This document shows positions 10,279 to 20,305 of a stretch of 64,000 bases of DNA, piece by piece. The notes under the pieces are model-generated. The model searched no databases and was not told the DNA's origin. It worked only from the letters and a program-made list of their open reading frames with translations. The stretch comes from Aradus depressus (lineage: Eukaryota > Arthropoda > Insecta > Hemiptera > Aradidae), in assembly GCA_963662175.1 (NCBI GenBank), contig OY759214.1:79310037-79374036 (forward strand). Direction: 5' to 3'. How positions within the stretch are numbered: the stretch's first letter is position 1; the number at the start of each line of letters is the position of its first letter. Made by a program: the position numbers and the translations under genes.

Positions 10279-11604
10279 ATGAGTTGCAGCGGGGCGCGCT
10301 CTTCCTGGGCTGAAGAGAGTGCACCAGTGCCCACGGCCAGCCACAGCCAGCCAAGTAACTTCAAACAGGTACCACACCAGCCCCTGGCTACAGCATCGAT
10401 GGCCGTTGACCCTCCAGGCCTTAGTGGCAAGAAGAGGACCCTAGACCAGCCTGACCAGGAGACACCCGCCTCACACCTCGCCGTCACCAAGAGGTATAAA
10501 TCTTACAACTCACCAGTCATAGTTTCTAACAGGTATTCCGCTCTAACCAATTTAGACACTTCCAAGCCCCAACCGGCCGATTCAAATTCCGAAAATAGTA
10601 AAAAAATTAAAATACCTCCAATTTTTATTGTAGGTTACAATAACCTAAAAGAAATAACAGCTGACATATTAAAGGTGGCTACATCACCGTTTGAAACCAA
10701 ACAATGCCTAAAAGAAAAAATTAAAATTCAAGCGACCTCGTCAGACGATTTTAGGGCCCTGACAAAATTCTACGATACGCATAAAATTAACTATTATACT
10801 TATGTTAATCCAGAAACTAAAAATGTATCGGTGATTCTCCGAGGTGTGCCATACGCGTTCAGTGAAGAAGACGTCAAAAATGAATTGCTCCCTCACTACC
10901 CAGTTATTTCGGTCACCAGGTTGCACAATAGAGACAAAATGCCCACGCCATTGTGCGCAGTCGAACTGACTAATAACGACCAGGGAAAAGCCATATTTTC
11001 ACTTACGAAACTATATTACAGTCGTATCCACGTGGAGGAAAGACGCCGGTCCCTGCACGTTCCTCAATGCATGAACTGCCAAAAATTCGGGCACACCAAG
11101 AACTACTGCCGCCTTGAGTCGACCTGCGTTAAGTGTGCAGGGAATCACCATTATAAAGTTTGTCCTTTCCAAAAAACTGACAAACCGAAGTGCGCCAACT
11201 GTGGGGGCGACCATACCGCCAACTTTGGAGGCTGTCTGAAACGACCACCGAAACGGCAACTACAGTCAATTTCCGCAGGCACCACCGCAAGCCAAACATT
11301 TCACACTAATACAAATCAACCTCCGCAACACACACACGCACATTCAGCCAACACACCCAATACACCACCATACGCACCTACCTCCCCGGAGCCCAAACCA
11401 CCTACGAACTTTTGGTTTGACAAAAATCGAAGTAGGCCAACACCACCGCAACCTAATACTGCAAACAATGGAATTAGCTCTGAGGCAACTACTGACCTGA
11501 CTGGACTCATCATGAACCTCATCAAACCATTCATCCCCCACATCCAAGCTTTCTTATCCAATTTATTCACTAACCTTTTTTCGATGAATCATGGCAAACC
11601 CTAA
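10279..11604 (+). CDS. LINE ORF1 nucleic-acid-binding (gag-like) protein
   Basis: The 441-residue protein starts at the first in-frame ATG (10279, MSCSGARSSW). The open frame extends 13 codons upstream but only from a GTG. The N-terminal ~100 residues are polar and Ser/Pro-rich. A middle domain of about residues 115-260 fits the region that precedes the knuckles in Jockey-clade ORF1 proteins. Three CCHC-like zinc knuckles follow from residue ~264: CMNCQKFGHTKNYC, CVKCAGNHHYKVC and CANCGGDHTANFGGC. The tail is Pro/Thr/Asn-rich. In this family ORF1 binds element RNA and forms the ribonucleoprotein that targets it to the nucleus. It overlaps ORF2 by 14 bases in another frame, so ORF2 is probably made by reinitiation or a shift. 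Confidence 0.93.
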   Translation: MSCSGARSSWAEESAPVPTASHSQPSNFKQVPHQPLATASMAVDPPGLSGKKRTLDQPDQETPASHLAVTKRYKSYNSPVIVSNRYSALTNLDTSKPQPADSNSENSKKIKIPPIFIVGYNNLKEITADILKVATSPFETKQCLKEKIKIQATSSDDFRALTKFYDTHKINYYTYVNPETKNVSVILRGVPYAFSEEDVKNELLPHYPVISVTRLHNRDKMPTPLCAVELTNNDQGKAIFSLTKLYYSRIHVEERRRSLHVPQCMNCQKFGHTKNYCRLESTCVKCAGNHHYKVCPFQKTDKPKCANCGGDHTANFGGCLKRPPKRQLQSISAGTTASQTFHTNTNQPPQHTHAHSANTPNTPPYAPTSPEPKPPTNFWFDKNRSRPTPPQPNTANNGISSEATTDLTGLIMNLIKPFIPHIQAFLSNLFTNLFSMNHGKP

Positions 11605-14287
11605 TCTGGGAACTTTTCAAAATTTAACTATATTAAACTGGAATGCGGACGGCTTAAAGATAAGGCAACCGTCATTAACCAACTTTTTATCACGATATAA
11701 TGTCGACATTGCATGCATAACTGAGACCCACCTCAAACCGACAGACAAACTCAAACTCTCTGGCTACTGTTCATATAGACTGGACCGACCGACACGTTTC
11801 GGTGGTGTTGGCATTTTCATCAAACGACACCTGAAACATTCACAGATTAACATTCCCCCTCTCCAGAACTTGGAGGCAGTTGGAGTCACCCTCACCACAC
11901 TCTCCGGCACACTCAACATCATATCAGCATACCATCGACCGAACACAAGACTGGTACAGACTGACTTCGAACATATTTTCACAGGACTACCGACTATAAT
12001 GATCGGGGACCTCAACAGCAAACACACTCTATGGGGATGCAGAAGACAGAATAACAACGGGACTAGACTACAATCCATCTCAGAAAACCTGGGGATACAA
12101 ATATCGACACCTGAAGAACCGACATTCTACCCAACTCAACGAACATACCAACCCGACATACTGGACATAGGACTGATACACAACTTTAACTTGCCCCTGT
12201 TTCACGAGACACTGACCGACTTAGACTCAGACCATCTCCCAGTTATCTGCACCTTCCTAGCACGGCCACAGAAGGAGGAATATCTTCCAAGGTTGATCAC
12301 GGGGAAGATCGACTGGGCCACGTTTGAAGACGGAATGAACTGTCTCGGGGTCCCCCATCATTATAGCACGACGGACGACATTGACAATGCAGTTAGGACG
12401 TTCACACAAACCATACACACCTCAGTACATGAAGCAACATACCGAAATTTCACTGACAAACGACACCTATTCCACAACAAGACACCAACACATATAATGG
12501 ATATGATCCGTACAAAGAACACACTACGACAACACTGGCAAAGAACAAGAGATCCCCTTGAGAAAAGAGAACTGAATCGCCTGACCCGACGCATAAGATG
12601 GGAACTTGACAACGACAGAATCACGAACTATCGGAAATACTTGACTGACATGATTCCGGGCGACAACAACTTATGGAAAGAGACACGACGACTTCTAGAC
12701 CAAAGGACACCCCTACCCATCTTAACTGACGGACAAATGACTGCCACAACTGACAAAGAGAAAACCGAATTACTGGCGACCCATTTGGAAAATAAATTCA
12801 CAACGACAAACGCTGACGATCATGAAACACTCATCACAGTTCAATCATACCTCTCCAACACACTTCACACAGTCGAAGCATCCATACAGCATACCACACC
12901 ATCAGAAATACACGCCCACATTACACGACTACACACCAAGAAGGCCCCCGGTGAAGACATCATCCCCAACCTGGTGCTGAAGAAGCTTCCTCCGAAGAGC
13001 ATAGCCTACCTGGCAAGTGTGTTCAACGCCTGTCTTCGCCACGGCTACTTTCCTGCAGACTGGAAAAACGCCGTTGTTTTAACATTTCACAAGCCAGGAA
13101 AGGCAAAAAACGACCCAAGCAGCTATAGACCAATAAGCCTTTTAAATAGCCTCTCAAAGCTTCTTGAGAAAATAATTCACAAGAGGCTCCTCCGTCATCT
13201 GGAGACTGCAGGGACCATCCCTGCCCATCAGTTTGGGTTTAAATCAAACCACTCAGCAGTCCATCAGCTACAGAGAGTTGCTGAGACCATTGTGGGGGGC
13301 TTTGAGCGGAAGCAGTACACAGTAGCAGCCTTCTTGGACGTCGCAGCTGCCTTCGACACCGTCTGGCACGAGGGCTTGCTCTTCAAATTAAAACAGACCT
13401 GGCCTCCGCAATACATCCAGAACATCATTAGCTCTTTTCTTCATGACAGAACATTCCAAATAAGGGTGAACAACACACTGAGCTCCAGAAAGAAGATATC
13501 AGCGGGAGTCCTACAAGGTGCGATCCTCAGTCCACTCTTGTTTGATCTGTTCTGTCACGACATGCCAGAACCAGTCTCTGCAACCCTGGCGACTTACGCT
13601 GACGACACGTTGATCCTCAGCCAAAACATAGCTCTGGAAGCGGCCATCGACTCCCTACAAATCCAGGTGGATGAGATCGGCCAGTGGTTTGGAAAATGGA
13701 AGCTTAAGTTGAACGGTGGGAAGACGGAGGCGAAGGTGTTCGCTTTACGCCGCTTCTCGATAGAACACCTCAGAAGGCTGCAAATCGACCAACTCCCAAT
13801 TCCATGGAATCCTAAAGACCAGGGTGTGCGCTATCTTGGAGTGCATCTTGACACAAGACTAACATGGCGCCTACATATCAACATAAAACTCCAACAAGCA
13901 CACACACGACTCAGGCTCATCTACCCACTCATAAACAGGAATACACCACTCAGACACACATGCACATCCTTACTTTACAAAACACTAATACTTCCACTCT
14001 TAACCTACGCTTGCCCCGTATGGTTCTGCACTAGCCACACTAACATAACACGATTACAAACATTCCAAAACAAAGTCCTCCGGATAGCGGTGAACGCACC
14101 CTGGTTTATCAGGAACACCCAAATCCATCGGGAACTGGGAGTTGCTCCTTTTGCAGCCCACATTGAGAAACTCACCCGAAGCTTCCATCAAGGTCTGCCA
14201 GCCTGCTCTGGTGCGGTTCACTACAGTCTCGGCCAGCCTGTAGCTCGCAGGCTGCAACCAAGACTGTACCAAGACTTTTTGTTTTAA
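11591..14287 (+). CDS. LINE ORF2 endonuclease / reverse transcriptase
   Basis: The 898-residue protein starts at an ATG inside the end of ORF1. Residues ~12-225 are an APE-type endonuclease: LNWNADG with N16/N18, the E45 of ITETHL, GDLNSKH (D140, N142) and DSDHLPV (D214, H215). The reverse transcriptase spans roughly residues 450-730. It shows SYRPISLL, motif A LDVAAAFD (D583), the motif B region GVLQGAILSPLLF, YADD (Y669-D672) and LGVHLDTRLTW. The C-terminal region ends at VNAPWF and LGVAPF. All catalytic residues are present, and the length matches Jockey-clade ORF2 (about 900). Target-primed reverse transcription is the known role of this family. This is the only gene in the window that looks fully functional. 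Confidence 0.95.
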   Translation: MANPNLGTFQNLTILNWNADGLKIRQPSLTNFLSRYNVDIACITETHLKPTDKLKLSGYCSYRLDRPTRFGGVGIFIKRHLKHSQINIPPLQNLEAVGVTLTTLSGTLNIISAYHRPNTRLVQTDFEHIFTGLPTIMIGDLNSKHTLWGCRRQNNNGTRLQSISENLGIQISTPEEPTFYPTQRTYQPDILDIGLIHNFNLPLFHETLTDLDSDHLPVICTFLARPQKEEYLPRLITGKIDWATFEDGMNCLGVPHHYSTTDDIDNAVRTFTQTIHTSVHEATYRNFTDKRHLFHNKTPTHIMDMIRTKNTLRQHWQRTRDPLEKRELNRLTRRIRWELDNDRITNYRKYLTDMIPGDNNLWKETRRLLDQRTPLPILTDGQMTATTDKEKTELLATHLENKFTTTNADDHETLITVQSYLSNTLHTVEASIQHTTPSEIHAHITRLHTKKAPGEDIIPNLVLKKLPPKSIAYLASVFNACLRHGYFPADWKNAVVLTFHKPGKAKNDPSSYRPISLLNSLSKLLEKIIHKRLLRHLETAGTIPAHQFGFKSNHSAVHQLQRVAETIVGGFERKQYTVAAFLDVAAAFDTVWHEGLLFKLKQTWPPQYIQNIISSFLHDRTFQIRVNNTLSSRKKISAGVLQGAILSPLLFDLFCHDMPEPVSATLATYADDTLILSQNIALEAAIDSLQIQVDEIGQWFGKWKLKLNGGKTEAKVFALRRFSIEHLRRLQIDQLPIPWNPKDQGVRYLGVHLDTRLTWRLHINIKLQQAHTRLRLIYPLINRNTPLRHTCTSLLYKTLILPLLTYACPVWFCTSHTNITRLQTFQNKVLRIAVNAPWFIRNTQIHRELGVAPFAAHIEKLTRSFHQGLPACSGAVHYSLGQPVARRLQPRLYQDFLF

Positions 14288-14424
14288 TTATAATTTTCAT
14301 GTTTTGTTGTTCATGTTCATTTTGTGTAAAGTACATATTTAGTACTGGTCCAAATAAAATGTTTTTCTTCTTCTTCTATTTTATTTTTCAAGTCCACCTG
14401 TGTTTTGAGTTCAATATCTACGAT

Positions 14425-14605
14425 GATGCATTTAGGATTATTTACGCGAAAAAGGTTAGTCCTATCGAAAAATTGGTTCCTACGAAAAATATTCCTTATT
14501 AAATTTCCAATTGGTGATGTGGCCTCAGATTTGAGATCGGACCAATAAGATCAAAGTTGTAGCGGCCAAAGAAATAAATTTCAGTGGATAATCTAAGAAT
14601 TATAA
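14425..14605 (-). repeat. Family-C repeat fragment
   Basis: Shares 'ttccttattaaatttccaa', 'gatgtggcctcagatttgag' and 'atcggaccaataagatcaaa' with the reverse complement of the 37086-37640 copy. Confidence 0.6.
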
Positions 14606-14639
14606 TTTTTCTCATTGGTTGTTTTTTATTAAAGAGAAT

Positions 14640-14860
14640 AAAAATAAATATATGCGATAACAGGTCTTTCTTATACCAACCACGCTTTTGCAGATCATTC
14701 TCTCCTCTTCCCCCTTCTCAAAATCATTTTACATGGTGTTTACATGGTTCTTGAGAAATATGCAGTACAATGAGTGAAATTAAATTGAAAAGGGGAGAGA
14801 GAGTAATTTTTAAAACCGTGATTGGTATAAGAAAGTCCTGTTATGACGACATCACATATA
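14640..14860. mobile_element. MITE-like family-B copy
   Basis: The terminal inverted repeats are TAACAGG(t)CTTTCTTATACCA (from 14658) and TGGTATAAGAAAGTCCTGTTA (to 14843). A CT-rich block just inside the left end pairs with a purine-rich block inside the right end. The middle is diverged and lacks the usual 'cccagtaatgccagtatga'. About 190-220 bp, no ORF. Confidence 0.8.
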
Positions 14861-15180
14861 TTTTCAATCAATAGACCCAATGACGTTAGAGAGGAAGGGC
14901 ACCAAGTGATAGTTCCTCTAGAAGAAGTTTACCAGGATGTGGAAATTTGAATTATATATCCTTGATAAATGGAAGCTAATAGACCAATAGAATCATTAGA
15001 CCAACGCAACACACACTGAATTGTACCCCTAATTGACAAAGATAAAATTGTGTAACCTTTTCAAGGCCTGCATTTCACTCGTCACACTATTCACATTTCT
15101 CTTCTTCAGAGTTTCACTAGTAGTTAACAGAACTCGGCATTATGCAAATTAGTCTGTTGCAGAGCTATGCGAAGAATAGA

Positions 15181-15400
15181 AGAAGTTATGTAATCGGTTA
15201 AAAATTCTATGTGAAATTTTCAACGGAATTTCATGACCTCATTCCAAAAATAAAAATACAAAAAAAGTATCTGTATGTGTGTGTTTGTGAACGCAATAGA
15301 ATGAATGTATGTGTACGAAATTTTAAATGTGTATCCAGAGCCTTCGTAGGACGACACCTGTTTTCATTTTCAATGACTTCATCAATCGAACTCGTTTTTG
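15181..15400 (-). repeat. Family-A fragment (3' end and one unit)
   Basis: Begins 'agaagttatgtaatcggtta' and 'tcaacggaatttcatgacct', the reverse complement of the family-A 3' block. It continues to 'gaatgaatgtatgtgtacga' and 'ggacgacacctgttttcatt'. The terminal hairpin itself is missing. Confidence 0.6.
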
Positions 15401-15614
15401 TCTTCTGTACAAACGTTCGTTGCATCTTTTCTGCATAATATCTAATACTAAGATGTCTCGGTCTCAGCCCCTTCCCCTCATCGTGAAAATAAAAGCCGTA
15501 TTCCTACAGTTTTATTTCTGACCAGACCGGTTTTCAACTCAATTGTGTCATCATCAGTGCCACATCTACGAATACATTTAAAATATAAATATGGAGAAGT
15601 AACTAGCAAAAACC

Positions 15615-15850
15615 TTGAAGCATCAGGAGTAAAAAGTAGTAAAATAAAATAAAACTTGCTTACCCCACCAGTACAGTGTGGTGTCTAAAGAAACACTGGT
15701 TAATAGCTCAAAGATGGGGGGATTCGAGGTTTATTCACTCACTTTATATACGCTTTAAACATTCATTCAAAAATAATATTTTATACACAATAAATAAAAT
15801 AAATATATATAATAATAATAATAATAATAAAGTAAATATCTATGCAATAA
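15615..15850 (+). repeat. Dispersed repeat D, copy 1
   Basis: Matches 36488-36690 in the same orientation. Shared anchors are 'aaaataaaacttgcttaccc' / aaaataaaaacttacttacccc, 'atagctcaaa', 'gggg.gga' and 'ttcactcactttatatacgc', followed by tacacaataa. Copy 1 carries an (aat)n run at about 15808-15830. No ORF. The class is unknown. Confidence 0.65.
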
Positions 15851-15854
15851 GAGT

Positions 15855-16190
15855 GCGGCGGTAGCTCAGTGGTATGCGTGCTTGCCTTCTGAGCTCAAGG
15901 TCGTGGGTTCGAAACCCGGCCGAGGTCCTTAGTTTATTTTATCTGGGAGGTAAAATAAACTTAAGCACGCCGTCCTTCGGATGGGACGCAATAAATGAGC
16001 GATGGTCCCGAGCCTGTACGATGTCGGGTACTCGTTAAAGACCCCTGCCGTAGGTGAATAAAAATTTAGGGTATGCAAAATTTAGGACTCCCACAGTAGG
16101 AGTCGGGCTCATGTCCACCAGAGTAACGAAAGAGCGTTCTGGTAGTAGGCGATATGACCTCGTAGTTAAAGCCCGGGCATGAGTCAATAA
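15855..16190 (+). mobile_element. tRNA-derived SINE (SINE-1), full length
   Basis: The cleanest forward copy. The A-box segment gtagctcagtggtatgcg starts at ~15861, and the B-box segment gggttcgaaacccgg is at ~15905. All body blocks are present, ending with 'aaagcccgggcatgagtcaa'. Length is about 335 bp. The tail here is short and lacks the AACCT units. Confidence 0.92.
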
Positions 16191-16263
16191 ATTCGACAAA
16201 CAACCAAATAAATTTTTGTCGCGGAAAGATTCAAAGCAAAACCATTTAGTGTGTTATCGTATG

Positions 16264-16570
16264 TCTTAATTTTGCTGTACTTATCAGAAGGCGTTGGCCA
16301 TATACTCAACCATTCACCCCAGCCCAGTTCTGGGCCTGCCTTGTTACTGTCGGTGTTCCATCTGTGAAAGTAGCACATATGTGTCCAGAGGCTGAAGATG
16401 GGTGGTATCCTTGAGGTAAGTAGCCAGCCCAGCTATCTGTACTAGAGGTGAATGGGGCCGGGTCGACAGTGGAACAGAGGAGCAGCTACGTGGGGCCGCT
16501 ATCTGCTGCTACCTCTCACCTAACCGTCACTTCGTCTTATCCGTGTCATAGTCAGACATCACCTCAATAC
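16264..16570. other. GC-richer, possibly single-copy segment
   Basis: Less AT-rich than its surroundings and not matched by any repeat family in the window. It holds an AG acceptor-like site (ttatcag, to 16287) and a GTAAGT donor-like site at 16416. The best frame between them meets a TGA just before the donor, so an internal exon is not supported. Confidence 0.35.
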
Positions 16571-16589
16571 CGCACACTTCTCATAACAG

Positions 16590-16830
16590 CATAATGTTCA
16601 TTGAAAAAAAAAATTATATTGAAATAAGGGACATGTTTGGCAAGAACCAATTTTTATTATATTATAATGTAAAATGTGCCTCTTAATATTCTCTACAATT
16701 TTTATTGGAAAAGATCTTTGATTGTGATATCATGAACTGTACCTATCTTGTAAAAAAGTGAAGAATTTTGTGTCGATAAATTCAATACATCGAACATTAT
16801 TAGGATTTTTTCAAACGCGCATTAGATTTA
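16590..16830 (+). repeat. Family-C and family-A fragments joined
   Basis: About 16640-16740 carries the family-C phrases 'aaaatgtgcctcttaatatt' and 'ctctacaatttttattgg'. From ~16765 it changes to family-A phrases (gtgtcgataaattcaataca, tcgaacattattagg). Confidence 0.55.
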
Positions 16831-17189
16831 CCTTGTACACATACTCCTTGGTCCGTTGACGCTAAGGAGTGGTTGTTAGTTTTTCGAAGGTGAGCTGGAT
16901 TTCCGGCCAGGACGAAGACTCTTTCTCCTTGGATTCATTCAAATAAGCTCCATGGTTACTTCACTCCGAAAATATAAATGAGAAATATCCATGCTACCAT
17001 ACACTCTTGCAAAGAAGCCAACCAGCAACTACTGCCATATTCAAGGCATTAGCAAAGAGGTTCCACAACCATATTTTACTTCCAAGTTGTGGCCGATAGC
17101 TGCTAACCAAACGATCCGATAGATCCGATCCTCCCATACCTTCCTTGTATCTATCTACTGATTAGATGTGGCTGATTGATATAAATTTT

Positions 17190-17735
17190 GTTGCCCTCTT
17201 GGGGTTTCGAAATAGATTATAAAATTTCATAACGATACATTCATTACTTGGGCAGTTATTGGAGTTTCTGTTTTGAGTTCTCTCCTTCTTTTCGGTGGAT
17301 TTCACGGAAATTAATAACTGTCGTTCTCGTGTCGATACATTCATTCCAGAGACACACACACAGACAGACAGGAAATTGTTTCTACATCAAGGAATCGGAA
17401 AACATGAAATTTCATTGAAATGTAAACTCGGTGCCGTCTTATGGGTTTTGAATTTCAATATAAAATTTCATGTCGATAAATTCATTACATCGGCAGTTAT
17501 TGAAATTTTTGAGTTGAGCCCCCCTCTGATCCGTCCCTTCTCTTCGACTTGTTTCGCTGAAAATTATTAGATGTGTCATCCTTATGGGGTTTCTGCATTT
17601 ACATATAACATTTCAAAGATAATAACTAACTATAACATTTCATGTATATTCATATATATTCATTACATCGGCAGTTATTAGTTTTTGAGGTCATCGGATT
17701 TCCCCTACACTTCGTATAGATTAGTAAGTAAAACG
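17190..17735 (+). mobile_element. Family-A element, 5' end missing
   Basis: Three body units are present (ccgatacattcatt-type, cggcagttattgaaattttt, C-rich blocks and ttcgctgaaaattattaga). The terminus 'ttcccctacacttcgtatag' is followed by attagtaagtaaaac, a damaged form of the terminal hairpin. It carries a small (ca)n/(gaca)n insertion at about 17353-17373. Confidence 0.7.
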
Positions 17736-17739
17736 TTGA

Positions 17740-18260
17740 ATGTTTGAATGAATTGTCAATAAAAAGATTCGAAATCTCATGACACTGTCGATTATACAGA
17801 ATCACAATCTTCAAAGACTACCTGTAGAAAACCGGTATGGGCCAGGAGTTAAGTAGGAAGTAAAAATGGTTGCTTAAAAACATTTAGTTGTCTTGCGGAG
17901 GCCTTGAGAGCTTCTTCTCTTTAAAGAGTCGCATTGATATTCGCCTCGTCGCCTCTGGCTACAGTACCGATATGGTCCCAAAGTTCCTTCACGCATATTC
18001 AATTGTGACATCTTTATTCTGCATTCACCTCTCTAACTTCTCAGAAAGGTAAACGAACTTCCCTATCACTATTCAACTTGATTACCGTTTTACCCATCCC
18101 GTTTTTACACATTTTGCTATCGTTGGTTATTCACCCGGGTTCTACCTCAATCGTGGTCAGATGGTCACGTTCTAATAGTTCGGACCACAAGCAACACAAC
18201 ACCCTTCTTCTGAGGATGTCCTTAGAAATTTTTCAGAAAGCTCCGGTGTTGGCACATGTA
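17740..18260. other. Unassigned sequence
   Basis: No ORF or repeat family supported. One 62-codon ORF (18078-18266) has no recognisable features. Confidence 0.35.
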
Positions 18261-18261
18261 C

Positions 18262-18640
18262 AGTAATACAGAAGGTCAAGATCGCGGGTTCGTAACCCGG
18301 GAGAGGCTTTTAGGTTTTTTACCTGGGAAGTCAATTGAGCGGTTGACGCGAAAAAGGTTCTAAACGCCAAAATAACAATTCCTTCCGCTGCCATGTTGAG
18401 AACTACTGGTGGCTGTTAGAACCTTCTTCCATGAGGCTCAACGCTGACGTGGGCTCAATACTACCAACTGCTACTGTAACGGCAAAAAAAACTTCCCTAC
18501 ACAGTCCCTAGAGGCCTATAGAACCTTATTCCACAGAAATCTCATTTTCGACTAAAGTGGCGCTTAGAATCTTTTTCGCGTCAACCACTCAATTGAGTTC
18601 GCCGCACTTCGCCACGAGTCCCACAGTAGAATCGGACACA
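18262..18640 (+). mobile_element. Diverged tRNA-SINE-like copy with internal inverted repeat
   Basis: Starts with a B-box-like 'gatcgcgggttcgtaacccg' and a 'gaggctttt...acctgggaag' block related to the SINE-1 head. It ends near 'gagtcccacagtagaatcgg', which resembles the SINE-1 'actcccacagtagagtcggg' block. Between them, 18331-18369 and 18558-18596 are inverted copies (36 of 39 match), enclosing 188 bases. This arm is absent from ordinary SINE-1 copies. Confidence 0.6.
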
Positions 18641-18960
18641 GAGCCGTGCAGACCCTATGGCAAAGGGGTGCGAGGCACATGGGCTCGCAAAATAAGGCCC
18701 ATAATCGGGACGACCGCCCTAATTTTTCTATTCCTTATTTTAAATCTATCGTTGACAAAGTCAAATATAAGAGAACATAAAGAAACCGAAACCAAGGGGA
18801 AAAGCAAGATAAATTCATTTAAAGGGATGTGGAACGAGAGAGACTGATGGGCTTTTCGTTATTATCCATCGAAAGTGATCTCTTGAATTCTATTGACACA
18901 ATTTGGCTTCCATTAAGGCCAGAAGAGCCATGCTTTGATTTCAATTTACTTTTATTTTAT
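18641..18960 (+). repeat. Dispersed repeat E, copy 1
   Basis: Matches 60417-60785 in the same orientation. Anchors are gccgtgcagaccctatggc, 'ttttaaatctatcgttgaca', 'aaaccgaaaccaaggggaaa' and 'agtgatctcttgaattctat', ending 'cagaagagccatgctttgat'. Copy 2 has an extra ~60 bases in the middle. The leading cagagccgtgcag could be a DNA-transposon end, but no terminal inverted repeat was found. Confidence 0.75.
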
Positions 18961-19340
18961 TTTCTTATATGAGACTTACAATTTTCATTTTTATTTCACC
19001 CTTTTCAGGGTAGATTGATGAGGTTAGGTTTTAAGGCCCCCCTCCCCCCCATTCTCTTAGCTTGTTGATTATCTGTCTGAATATAATTAAAGTATGCCTC
19101 AAGCCAAATAATTATCTTCCTGTTGTTACCTGATATTGTTTGGACACCGATGGAGCGGCTCACTTTAATCTTGTTCAGCCCCCGCATCACCCAAGTCTCC
19201 AGCTAACACTGCACTACTGGAGATTCTAAAATACAATTTATACAAAGAAACAATATTGTTTTGAACCATATAAAGTTGTTATTGTTTGAAAGGTTCAATA
19301 TTAGCAGGTTTATTATTCATTCATGTACATTTCCTTATGT

Positions 19341-19580
19341 TAGTTATTATGACTCATGCCCGGGCTTTTAACAATAAGGCCATATAACCAGAGCGTTCTT
19401 TTGCCAATGTGGTGGATATGAGCCCGACTCTATTATGGTAGTCCTAAATTTTGCTTACCTTAAATTTTTATTCACCTAAAGTATACCGAACGTCGGCGTG
19501 GTTGTTTATTTTATCTCCCATGTAAAATAAACTAAGTCTCGGCTTGGTTTCGAACCCGGGATCCTTGAGCTCATTCTTAT
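19341..19580 (-). mobile_element. SINE-1 copy, head partly lost
   Basis: Reads the reverse complement of SINE-1 from the tail (tagttattatgactcatgcc) through cgactctattatggtagtcc, ttattcacctaaag and 'ttattttatctcccatgtaa' to the B-box segment ggtttcgaacccggga near 19545. The A-box part and a block around 19490 are missing. Confidence 0.8.
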
Positions 19581-19630
19581 GTATTGGACGTCTTTCGTAA
19601 AATCTCCCAAAAAAAATTATTTAAAAAAAA

Positions 19631-19909
19631 GTGGTCTGGCCATAACAGGACTTTTTTATACCAACCTTTTTTTACAGATCATTCTCCCCCCCCCCCCCCC
19701 CCCCCCTTCCCCTTTATTAATTTCATACTGACATTACTGTGTTGGCGTCGTCAACTGTTTTCTTTTTTTCACTGTACACGGTAATTTTGAGAGTGCCTTT
19801 CTTATGCCCAGTAATGCCAGTATGAAATGATATTGAGATAAGGGAGGGAGAGTGATCTGTAAAAACGTAGTTGGTATAAGAAAGCTGTTACCTGTTATGT
19901 TCACATCAC
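19631..19909. mobile_element. MITE-like family-B copy, near full length
   Basis: Terminal repeats are GTGGTCTGGCCATAACAGGA (from 19631) and the inverted form ending TGTTATGTTCACATCAC (to 19909). The sub-terminal repeats are ttataccaacc and ggttggtataagaaag-like. The centre has the palindromic pair atttcatactgacattactg and cagtaatgccagtatgaaat. A 21-bp C tract lies at 19686-19706. No ORF. Confidence 0.8.
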
Positions 19910-19959
19910 ATATACTTTATTTTTTCTTTATTTCTAATTCTGCTTAATAAAAATATTTT

Positions 19960-20305
19960 ATATTATTTTTTAAAATTCGTTACCATTAACGTAAACATTA
20001 CTTGGAAATATTTCCAACGGAAATTTATTATACATTTCTTGAAGCGCTATAACTTGGTTCATATTGGTTCTAACTCAAATCTGGCCATTGGAAATATAAA
20101 TAGTGAATATTTTTTACAAAAAAAAAACAAAAAAAAAAAACAATAATTTAGGAACAGAGCGCTAACAAAGTTTCAATCCCATCCACACACTCGCGAAATT
20201 GAGCAAAATGTGTTCAGACGATCTTGAAATGTGAAATTCTATTGAAAACTCTCGGATTTTTACGAGATTATAGTACTTCCTTATACTAATGGTATAATAA
20301 CAAGA
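19960..20305 (+). repeat. Family-C fragments, including a 3' hairpin end
   Basis: The section 'cattacttggaaatatttcc' with 'aacggaaatttattatacat' matches the 37100-37240 copy. Further on, 'gaaaactctcggattttta' leads to CTTCCTTATACTAATGGTAT, a hairpin-type terminus like those at 34405-34440 and 38625-38660. A 26-bp G tract follows directly at 20307-20332. Confidence 0.6.

Larger units (their letters stand above)
10138..14378 (+). mobile_element. Jockey-type non-LTR retrotransposon, apparently full length
   Basis: The order is 5' leader, ORF1 (gag-like), ORF2 (endonuclease plus reverse transcriptase) and a short 3' region with an AATAAA at 14354. No LTRs and no internal stops were seen. The 5' boundary is inferred from the end of the upstream inverted repeat. 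The 3' boundary is uncertain: a ttcttcttcttc run follows the polyadenylation signal at about 14366-14377, and no target duplication could be fixed. The leader near 10200-10278 contains no other ATG-started ORF. Confidence 0.85.

Noticed and set aside
10155..10490. Minus-strand ORF overlapping the LINE leader
   Set aside because: Shadow frame of ORF1 with no independent support.
16288..16415. Internal exon between TTATCAG and GTAAGT
   Set aside because: Two frames have early stops and the third stops with TGA one base before the donor, so no internal exon fits. A terminal exon would make the donor meaningless.
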